Positions 1 to 8,707 of a stretch of 64,000 nt of DNA are shown piece by piece. The notes under the pieces are model-generated. The model saw only the letters and a program-made list of their open reading frames with translations. It had not been told where the DNA came from and searched no databases. Made by a program: the position numbers and the translations under genes. Each line of letters begins with the position of its first letter. The first letter of the stretch is position 1. The DNA is from an uncultured Fibrobacter sp. (lineage in GTDB: Bacteria; Fibrobacterota; Fibrobacteria; Fibrobacterales; Fibrobacteraceae): positions 1 to 64,000 of the forward strand of contig CAMJHM010000006.1 of NCBI GenBank assembly GCA_946405515.1. Reading direction: 5' to 3'.

Positions 1-3000
1 CGGGATAACTTCCTTTACTTCGCATGCGTCAGTAGTCAAAGAACCGGTTTCAGGATAACGAACAGACGCCCCTAGGGCATCCGTAACGCGAAGGTAGTAT
101 CTGAAACCGTCAGATTCCAGGGAATTCATAGGGACCATGGTTCTCCAAGTGTTGTCCCTGAATATAGAGCCAAAGGAATACTCTTGGTAAATGACATCAT
201 ACAAGCCTTTATAGTACAGCTGCGCTCCGTAAATTCCATTGTTATCAATCAGCTGGAAGGTAAACGTCTTGAGGTCGCTTGTGGAATCCTCACACACGAT
301 AGATACTTCCTTGACTACGGGGATATCGTTGCCGATGAAAATTGTGTAAGGTTCCTGGTTCGGATTCGGGACTCGCGGGGATTTGCCCTGTTGCCCGGCA
401 GTGTCTGTCGCAACGATGTAAAAGTCTATTCCCGGAGAGACAACCTGATTTGCCGGGACCGTGTATTCCCAAAGGCTGTCACTGACATGCCGCATGGCAT
501 ACGAAGTAAATTGCGTGTTCGATGTACTGGATTTCCGCAAATATAGGCTTGCGTTCTTGACACCCAACAACGTTGTGATATAAGCAGAAATTGTGACAGG
601 TGTGTTCGCCTGCTGCGGGTTCCGAATTTTATCCCATGTCTCTTCCGTCAAATTCACTCTCGGCGGAATCGCATTCTCGTTCCATTGGATAGAATCCTTG
701 GAAGTCACCATGTTGAATGTCATGCTGAGGACGACATTATGCACGTCGCCACTTTGGATTGTATCGGGCGTTTGGTAGCAGACAATATGTTGAGAGAGAA
801 TATCTTTACGCATATCGGCGTAGATATCGACCAATTCGTTTGCATCTTCGGCGGAGACAAATATTCCCCCTGTATTTAAGGCAAGTTCTTCCAGCGGAGA
901 TCTTGTTCTGGTTTCAAGCGCAATGGAATAGATGCTAACATTCTTTCTCTTGGCCACATTATAGACAGAATCCAGATTGGTAAGTCCATCATTGTTTTCC
1001 CCATCGGAGAAAATGATGAGTGCGGTCGTATTGGTTTCGTTGTTGATTTGTTCAAGACCTTTTAGTGCTCCATTGAGAACATTTGTGCCATTGCCATCTG
1101 TGGTGAAGGTGTTCAAAGCATTGAGCAATAGGTTTTTATCCGAAGTCATCGACTGGTGGACATACGTAGAATCACCGGACCCGCGAAAACCGACAATAGC
1201 AGTCCTGTCGTAAGGGCCCATGTCGAGGATAAAGGAGCGAATGGCGTCCTTGGTCTTTTTCATGCGATCATTTTGAGCCATAGACGGACTTTCGTCGACA
1301 GCGATGACGACCGAGAGACCGCTGATGCTTTTGATACTCGTAATCTGTGGCCGAACCGCTTGACTGTCTTGTGTCAGCACAATATCGTCAGGAGCAAGAT
1401 TCATGAAAGACCGTCCACTTTTGGCATCCGTGATCGAAGCATGGACACATATTTCGGGATAATCACTCATATCCAATTTCAAAATATCCACGAGGGGTTC
1501 AACCGTTTTGTCTTTGATGTAAGTCGCCCTGATTTTACAGACCGAATCCTTCAAGACAACATTCGTCTTTGCATCGCCTATGGAGGATATAGTCATATCG
1601 CCTTTGACTTTTTCCCATGAACTGAACTTGTAACCGACATTGGCAACCGCCGTTACACGTGTACTGATATTTGGAAGGGTATAAATCGGGTTAGACGGAT
1701 ATACAACCCCTTCCTTGGTCGGTTCCACATTCAACACATAAGGAGGCGAAATCCACGCAGCAAACGATTTGTCCAAAATTTTAGGAACAACATCCTGAAT
1801 AGTCCAATAGAGCGGAACGTTGCGATACCCCTTGACAACCATGCCTGTGGTACCATGTATTCTGGTATAAGACAAAGGATTTGAGAACGTACCATCGGTT
1901 CCATACTCATAAATAGCGGCATCGATATCATCAATAGGGTCAAAACGGAGAATGTAATAGGCAGAATCAGGTGGAGTCCAAGTGAGGCGAATTGCAGACG
2001 AAGTAGACTCGTCGTAATAATCCTTTTCATAGTTAAAAGTCTTTTTTGTCGTAGATAACGTGCATAAAGAAACAGGCTTGAAGGTAGCTTTGATTTCGGA
2101 ATTTGCAGTAACCATCGTGAGCGTATTGGGAGCATACTTGTCATCGATAACTGCAGAACCAGATACAATTTGCCAATCCGAAAAACGGTAGCCCGTATTG
2201 GCCGTAGCTCTGATTTCATACCTTGTATTCGGCAATGCAGTCGTACGGCCCGAAGGAGTGACACCGCCGTTACCATCTTGGGATAGCACAAGGTTATAGG
2301 CTCGTTGCGTTGAATAGTTGAGATAAAAGATACTGTCCGTTATTTCATAATTGTAAACAATGACTCCGATTGTATCCCCAGCGGCAAGGCTTACCGTATC
2401 GATATAAGTATCACAAACACTCACTAATCGATCTTCCGTCTTGAAATATCCACCAAACCGAAGATAACCGAAACAACCTTGCGATAATCCATTTGTCGCA
2501 TTAATATTGTAAGTCCCAGTAGTCGGAGCTACAAAGAAAAAACGGGCTCCAAGCCAGTGAGAAGTAGAGCTTCGTCCGAAATCATTCTTGTAGAAGTTGT
2601 ATTGGGTAGAGACATCGGTAATCGGATAGACAATCCCTAAACGAAATACAGCTTTTACCACACAGTTGCCAGTCATGTTGTGGACTTTTGTTTTCTTACC
2701 AACAGAATCTAGTACAGAACAGGGCCCGGATGTAACTTCCCAATGGTCAAAAACATAGTCCATGCCCGGAGACGCTTCAACATTCATCGAGTCGGAACCT
2801 AGAGCAAACCTGCAATATGGTTGAATTGTATCCAGGCAAGTTAAATAAACATTTCCGCCCCCCGAGCTCGTAATTAGAAGGGAACTGGACGGAACAACCT
2901 GAACAATCAAAGCATCTTCCTTGTCGGCATCAGGACCGGGCTGCAGGCCGATGAAAAGGTAGACCTTTTTTTTTAGGCGGAGTTTTGACGACACACCTAC

Positions 3001-3520
3001 CCGCACGGCAATCGATCTGCTTATAGAACACATAAGAGCGATCGACTGGAATGTCACTTGTAAAAGTTGAATCTTCGTAATAGTATATGAAATTGACAGT
3101 CTGATTTGTTTTGTAGATTACTGTGTAATCTCCACCAGTGTCGGTTTCAAAAAACATCCTGACGCCATAGAGCCCATTCTGGGAAATAATCGCACTATTT
3201 TCGTTAAAATAAAATCGAGTCGGCTGCTCCGATATTTCGTAAATAGGCAGGTTCCTAGTCACTCTCCTGATAACGACAGGGTCCGAGGAGGGAATGAATC
3301 CCGTAGAATCAGCATATTTATCTATAAAGGTTCCCGTTCCAGAGACGATTTCCCACTCAACGAAGTTTTCACCGACCTGGAGACTACTCATAGAAGTGAC
3401 GGGAAGCGTATCGCCAATGGCGACCGTGTAAGGAGTCGGCTCCCCTTCAATAGTCACAGCAGCGTTGGCTGTTGTGACAAATATTACAGAACAGAGAAGC
3501 GAAATAAAAAATAAAAACAC
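1..3520 (-). pseudogene. Giant VWA-domain surface protein, paralog A; runs off the left edge; frameshifted at an A9 tract (2966-2974), possibly phase-variable rather than dead
   Basis: N-terminus aligns to paralogs B and D (MFLFFISLLCSVIFVTTANAAVTIEG); after the A9 tract homology continues in another frame (VYLFIGLQPGPDADKEDALIVQVV...DYVFDHWEVTSGPCSVLDS) through a VWA motif (VVIAVDESPSMAQNDRM) to position 1. GTG start at 3520 by alignment; the listed ORF starts at an upstream TTG (3544). Confidence 0.8.
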
Positions 3521-3574
3521 CCAGCTCCCCCCCCCCTTCTTCAAATAAAGAAGAAAATGATAAAAGTCCGCCCT

Positions 3575-3593
3575 AAATATATACTTATTTTGT
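3575..3593 (-). promoter_or_regulatory. Promoter element shared by the VWA paralogs (ACAAAATAAGTATATATTT)
   Basis: Near-identical sequence upstream of all four paralogs (3575-3593, 8612-8629, 13781-13800, 18846-18864). Confidence 0.6.
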
Positions 3594-3627
3594 ATAAAAC
3601 GAATGAAAAAATTATTTTATTTTAAAT

Positions 3628-3817
3628 CTAGGGCCTAGAGACTAGAATCTAGAGGCTAGTGAAAAGAATCACGCACTTCGTGCGTCAATATAAGACGTCG
3701 AAGCCGTGATATTTCTCCCTAGCCCACCACCTAAAGGTGGCCATGCCCACATAAGTGCTAAAGCACTAAGTGGTCAAAGGTAGATTCTAGATCCTAACCA
3801 CTAACCACCAACCACTG
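3628..3817. repeat. Intergenic heptad-repeat element H1 with palindromic core
   Basis: CTAG at 3628, 3635, 3642, 3649, 3656 (exact 7-bp period); right end GATTCTA/GATCCTA/ACCACTA/ACCACCA/ACCACTG at 3783-3817; core CACGCACTTCGTGCGTC...GAAGCCGTGATATTTCTCC is shared (inverted) with 18700-18757. Confidence 0.85.
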
Positions 3818-3822
3818 TTTAC

Positions 3823-6800
3823 TTATTTCTTCTTGTGACCCCTGCGATAGATTCCCGTCTTGACTATCCTCGTTTCCTTGTGTCCGTCTTCGAACTTGAA
3901 GAAAATCTTCCAAATGTAGATGCCCGTACCCGCATGTCGGCCCTTCTCGGAACGCTTGTTCCAGTGCAGGTAGCCCTGCCGGAAGAGTTCGCCCGGCTTG
4001 CCGCGGACGGACTGGTCCATCTCGCCGTCGTAACCGAATTTCTGCTGGAAGTGCGTCACGTAGGTCGATATCCCGTCGAAGATGTACACCTCCGCGGTGT
4101 ACGGCATCGTCGCCTTCACGCTGATCGCCGACAGAGAATCCGGCAGCGATTCCCATTCGTCACCTCCGGGAGCTATCCACTTCGGCGTCTTGCCGATGCC
4201 ACTGACCGCCTGCAGCGGGCGCACCTCGGCCAGGTAGAACGAACCGTCCTTGCCTTCGATCTTGGCACCGCCACGGCCCATCGCGTTTCCCGCGAGGTCC
4301 TCGTAGGTGGCGGACGGGTCCGTCGAAAGGCAGAAGCCCTTCTTGACAGTATAGTCGTCCAGCACCAGCACCCACTGCAAGCCGTTTTCGCGGATCTTGG
4401 GAGCCTCCCTCAGCTTGAGCGGCTCCGTGAGGGTGTCGTCACACGATTCCGAGTAGCGGAAAAGCTTCTCCCAGCCCTTCTCGCTGCCGACATTGATGAT
4501 GGGTTCCGAAAGGGTCACGAGCAGCGTGTCGGGAGGCATCTCCGAATTCGGGTCCATGTACTCGTCGAGGCCTATTTTCCCCGGGAACTTGGTCGCGCGG
4601 GCGGGGACTGCGCCCACGCGGTCCAGCAGCCTCACGTTCTCCAGTTCCTCCGAATAAACCGTGGTGAAAGAGAGGAACGGCGGATGGGCAGAGTCGGCCT
4701 TGGTCAGGCCGTACCTGTACGGCTTGTTGATGTAGCCGCCGAACCACGTCCCGTCGGAGCGGTCCTGCTTGATGGTGCCTTCCGGCACGTACCGCCACTC
4801 GCCACGGTTAGAGTTCCAGAAAATCGAGTCGACGCTCGTGATGTTGTCGCTGCGCTCCTCCTTGAAGTGTACGCGCACGTAGTCCGCGCGGCCGTCCAGG
4901 TCCTTGTCGTACATCTCCGCGCTGTCCGCGATGAGCGAGTACACGATGGAGTCGCGCGGAGACGGCGGGAGGATGGAATCCTCGGGGATGGTATCGATGA
5001 AGGAGGTGTCGTTGTCCACGTAATGGATGCGGCAGGCTTCCGTCGCGAGGGTCCCCTCGCCCGGATGGCGAACTGTCGCGCCCTTGCCGTCCGTCACACG
5101 CAGGTAATAGACCAGCATGTCGTAGTCGCGCACGTTCGCGCGGAACTCGGCCGCCCACGTGTCGTTGTCGGCGGAGTACACGAGCGCCATCTCCTGGTAG
5201 ATTACCGCGCGGGAGTCCTTGTAGTAGAGAGTCGCGCCGTCGATACCGTCGCTGTCCTTGATGCCGAAGCGGAACGTCTTCAGGTCGGAAGTCGAATCCT
5301 CGCAGGCCACCGATACCGCCTCGACGGAGGGGATGTCGTTGTCCACGAAGATCGTGTACGGCTGGTTTGCAGGGTTCTGGATGCGAGGCGACTTGCCCGC
5401 CTGCCCCAGGACGTCCGCGGCGATCACGTAGAAGTCGAGGCCGGGAGCCATCACAAGGTTCGCCGGGACCGTGAATTCCCAGAGGCTGTCGCGCACGTTC
5501 TGCAACGAGTACCGGGCAAAGCCGCCAGTCGTGCCGGTGGTGCGCACATACACGACGGCATAGCTGATGCCGACCTGCGAACCGATGTACACGCCGAGCG
5601 TGAGCGGGTTGTTCGATTCCTGCGAGTTCTCGATCAGCCCCTTCGTGGCCTCGGTGAGCGTGACCGTCGGAGGCAGCGATTTCTCGCTCCACTGCGCCGT
5701 GTCGGTCGTGGTGATACTGTTGAACCTCGTGCCGATGGCCACCGTGTGCAGGTCGCCGCTCTGGACCGTGTCCGGGGTCTGGTAGCAGACCACGTATTGC
5801 GACATGATGTTGTCGCGGATGGCCGCGTAGATGCCGGCAAGTTCGCTCGCGTCGCTCGCAAACGTGAGCGTGCCGCCCGTGTTGAGTGCGATGTCATTCA
5901 GGGGATATTTGGTTTGCGTCTCGAGGCCGATGGAGTAGATGGACGTCTTCGCCGTGTTGGCGAAATTCACGACATCCTTCACTGACTTATGGCCGCTATT
6001 ATTATCACCGTCGGAGAAGATGATGACCGCCGTCGGGTTCGTCTCACTAACGGTCTGTTCCACGCCGACGTAGGCCCCGGTGAGGATGTTCGTCCAATCG
6101 CCACTTGGGTCTAGGCGGTCCACAGCGCTAGTCAGCAGGGACTTGTCCGAGGTCATGGTCTGGTGCACCACGGTCGAGTCGTCACCGCGGAAGCCGACGA
6201 TGGAGGTCCTGTCGCGGGGGCCCATGTCGTTCACGAAGCTGCGGATCGAGGCCTTCGCCTTCTCCATGCGGTCGTTGACTTTCATCGAGCCGCTCTCGTC
6301 CACCACGATCACCACCGAGACGCCCGTGACGTTGTCGATGCTCGTCACCTCGGGCTTGACTGCGATTCCGTCCTGCGTCAGGGTGAAATCTTCGGAGACC
6401 AGGCCGTAGAAGGAGTTCCCTGAGTTCTTGTCCGTGACGGATACCTGCGCGCAGATTTCCGGGTAGTTGCCCACGTCCAGCTTCGAGATGTTCAGCACCG
6501 GCTCCGCGGACTCGTCGTTCGTAAAGGTCGCCTTCACGCTGCACACCGAATCCGTCAGAGAGACCGCCGTGTGCGGGTCTTTCGGGGAGTCGATGGTCAT
6601 GTCACCCTCGGTGTTCACCCACGACTTGAACTTGTACCCGCCGTGCGGCCACGCGGTCAGGATGGTCTTGTTGCCGGGGGCGGTATAGACCGTCCCAGAC
6701 GGGTACGCGGAGCCTTCCTTCGCACTCAGCACGTTCAGCACGTAGGGAGTGGATATCCAGGCGTTGAAGGACTTGTTCGGTATGGAACTGCTGCTGTCCT

Positions 6801-8559
6801 GGAAGGCCCAGTACAGCGGGACGCCCGGTGTGCCGTGTACGGTGAAACTCGTCGTGCCGGAGACGGCGCGCTCCGAGACGGGGGTCGCGAAGTTCTTGTC
6901 GGTGCCGTAGTCCGTGAAGGTGCCACCCACCGGGTCGACGGCCTCGATGCTGACCATGTAGGAGCCCGTGTCGGGCGGGGTCCAGGTGAAGCGGATGGAA
7001 GAACGGGAGCTTTCGCTGTAGTAGTTGTCCTGGTGGTTGAATTTCTGCTTCGTCCGGGTGAGCGTGTAGACCGAGCTCGCCTTGAAGCGCGCCTTCAGCT
7101 CGGCGTCGCCGTTCACCGTCACGTACGTGTAGGGCGCGTTCTTGTCTTCGACGGTGGGCGTGCCCGAGACAGTCTGCCAGTCGGAGAAGCGGTAGCCCGC
7201 GTTGGCCTCCGCCGAGATGGAGTAACGCGAGCCGGCGTACGCCGTCGCGTAGCCGCCCGCAGGCAGCGCCTTCCCGTTGCCGTCCGTGCCGAGCGTTATC
7301 TTGTGGGCCTGCGTCGCGTAGTTGATGTAGAACGGGTTCGCGCCGCTGCCCGTGTTGGCGACGACGATCGCGACTTCCTGCCCCGCCGTGAGCGTCATCG
7401 GTTCGGAATAAGTGCCGAGGAATTTCTTTGTCGTGGCGGCCGTGACGAAGTCGGTGGCCGTATAACGGATGTACACGGCGGAATCCTGCGTGGTCTCATT
7501 CGAAACGACGATGGCGTAGGTGCCCGCACTCGGGGCCGTGAAGGAAAACCGCACGCCCGCGCTCCCGCTGGAGGCCTGCTTGGCGTAAAGGTGGTCCTTG
7601 AAGTTGTACTGGACGGGCGTGCCCGTAATCGGGTAGACCGTGCCCGCGCGGAACGCAGCGCGCACCGTGCAGTCGCTCTTCATGCCGACGACGTAAGTCG
7701 TGTCCTTGTCGCTATCCAGGATGGAGCACTGGCCGGACACGACCTCCCAGCTGTCGAACACGTTGTCGTTACCGGGGATGGCGTATATCCTGGAGGTGTC
7801 GGTTTCGACGACCCGGCTGTAGGACTGGACACCGGCAAACAATACTCCCGAACCCAAGGAGTCGACATACGCCGTTCCGTTGCCCGAATGGGTAACATCC
7901 AGGGTATAGGTACGGGCTACCCTGACAGTTACGGAATCCTTCATGTTGGCGTTGGGATAGCCGGAAGTATAGAGAAAGAAATAGTTCTTTGTATGGGGTT
8001 GCGTCCTGATGTAGCAATACCGGGTTCTGTCGAGAGTAGTTCGGCAATCCTTACTTTGACTAAAGGGGGTGGATACCGTGCTGGGTGGAGTCACATCGCT
8101 GAAAGTGGAGTCATTATAAAAGAACGATGGACTAAACGTCTGTTGATATGTATATACAATCGCATACTGGCTCCCCTCGCCGGATTCAAAATACGTGCGG
8201 ATACCGTAAAACGAATACAGGGGGATGATGGCGCTACTTTGGTTGATATAGAACTTGGTGAACGTTTCGGATAATTCGGTGACGGGTAAGGTTCGAGTCA
8301 CCCTCCTGATGACGACGGGGTCTGACGACGGGATGAAACCGGTCGAGTCCTCGGTCTCGTCGACGAAGGAGCCCGTTCCGGAGACGATTTCCCACTTGAC
8401 GAAGTTCTCGCCGACCTGGAGACTCTTACGGGATGTGACGGAAAGCGTATCGCCGACATTCACGTTATAGGGATTGGGATCGCCTTCGATTGTAACACTT
8501 GCGTTCGCACTCGCAGCAAAAATCACGGAACAAAGGAACAGAATGAAAAAGAATAACAC
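3823..8559 (-). CDS. Giant secreted VWA-domain protein with InlB-like repeats, paralog B (1578 aa)
   Basis: Signal peptide (MLFFFILFLCSVIFAASANA), repeats such as YSISAEANAGYRFSDWQ, MIDAS motif VVIVVDESGSM, DKDLDGRADYV, C-terminal GTGIYIWKIFFKFEDGHKETRIVKTGIYR shared with the paralogs. Confidence 0.9.
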   Translation of the reverse strand: MLFFFILFLCSVIFAASANASVTIEGDPNPYNVNVGDTLSVTSRKSLQVGENFVKWEIVSGTGSFVDETEDSTGFIPSSDPVVIRRVTRTLPVTELSETFTKFYINQSSAIIPLYSFYGIRTYFESGEGSQYAIVYTYQQTFSPSFFYNDSTFSDVTPPSTVSTPFSQSKDCRTTLDRTRYCYIRTQPHTKNYFFLYTSGYPNANMKDSVTVRVARTYTLDVTHSGNGTAYVDSLGSGVLFAGVQSYSRVVETDTSRIYAIPGNDNVFDSWEVVSGQCSILDSDKDTTYVVGMKSDCTVRAAFRAGTVYPITGTPVQYNFKDHLYAKQASSGSAGVRFSFTAPSAGTYAIVVSNETTQDSAVYIRYTATDFVTAATTKKFLGTYSEPMTLTAGQEVAIVVANTGSGANPFYINYATQAHKITLGTDGNGKALPAGGYATAYAGSRYSISAEANAGYRFSDWQTVSGTPTVEDKNAPYTYVTVNGDAELKARFKASSVYTLTRTKQKFNHQDNYYSESSRSSIRFTWTPPDTGSYMVSIEAVDPVGGTFTDYGTDKNFATPVSERAVSGTTSFTVHGTPGVPLYWAFQDSSSSIPNKSFNAWISTPYVLNVLSAKEGSAYPSGTVYTAPGNKTILTAWPHGGYKFKSWVNTEGDMTIDSPKDPHTAVSLTDSVCSVKATFTNDESAEPVLNISKLDVGNYPEICAQVSVTDKNSGNSFYGLVSEDFTLTQDGIAVKPEVTSIDNVTGVSVVIVVDESGSMKVNDRMEKAKASIRSFVNDMGPRDRTSIVGFRGDDSTVVHQTMTSDKSLLTSAVDRLDPSGDWTNILTGAYVGVEQTVSETNPTAVIIFSDGDNNSGHKSVKDVVNFANTAKTSIYSIGLETQTKYPLNDIALNTGGTLTFASDASELAGIYAAIRDNIMSQYVVCYQTPDTVQSGDLHTVAIGTRFNSITTTDTAQWSEKSLPPTVTLTEATKGLIENSQESNNPLTLGVYIGSQVGISYAVVYVRTTGTTGGFARYSLQNVRDSLWEFTVPANLVMAPGLDFYVIAADVLGQAGKSPRIQNPANQPYTIFVDNDIPSVEAVSVACEDSTSDLKTFRFGIKDSDGIDGATLYYKDSRAVIYQEMALVYSADNDTWAAEFRANVRDYDMLVYYLRVTDGKGATVRHPGEGTLATEACRIHYVDNDTSFIDTIPEDSILPPSPRDSIVYSLIADSAEMYDKDLDGRADYVRVHFKEERSDNITSVDSIFWNSNRGEWRYVPEGTIKQDRSDGTWFGGYINKPYRYGLTKADSAHPPFLSFTTVYSEELENVRLLDRVGAVPARATKFPGKIGLDEYMDPNSEMPPDTLLVTLSEPIINVGSEKGWEKLFRYSESCDDTLTEPLKLREAPKIRENGLQWVLVLDDYTVKKGFCLSTDPSATYEDLAGNAMGRGGAKIEGKDGSFYLAEVRPLQAVSGIGKTPKWIAPGGDEWESLPDSLSAISVKATMPYTAEVYIFDGISTYVTHFQQKFGYDGEMDQSVRGKPGELFRQGYLHWNKRSEKGRHAGTGIYIWKIFFKFEDGHKETRIVKTGIYRRGHKKK

Positions 8560-8611
8560 TCAGACCCCTCTTCAAAGGATAAACCAACAATCTTAAGATA
8601 AACTTTGTATA

Positions 8612-8629
8612 AAATATATACTTATTTTG
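8612..8629 (-). promoter_or_regulatory. Shared VWA-paralog promoter element
   Basis: CAAAATAAGTATATATTT on the minus strand upstream of 8559. Confidence 0.55.
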
Positions 8630-8663
8630 GTTAAAAAGCAACAACAAACAAACTCAACATCCT

Positions 8664-8699
8664 AAAAAAGGCGGACCCCGTAGGATCCGCCCTCTTTTT
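8664..8699. terminator. Intrinsic terminator for the 8708-10489 gene (bidirectional sequence)
   Basis: aaaaaaGGCGGAccccgtaggaTCCGCCctcttttt. Confidence 0.7.
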
Positions 8700-8707
8700 A
8701 CCAGCAA

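Noticed and set aside
1731-2291. 186-aa minus-strand ORF
   Set aside because: Overlaps paralog A in a different frame; paralog homology is in the other frame.
3835-8274. Long plus-strand ORFs (716 aa at 3835-5985, 567 aa at 6571-8274) opposite paralog B
   Set aside because: Arg/Val-rich low-plausibility translations; antisense shadow of a GC3-rich coding sequence with clear homology on the minus strand.
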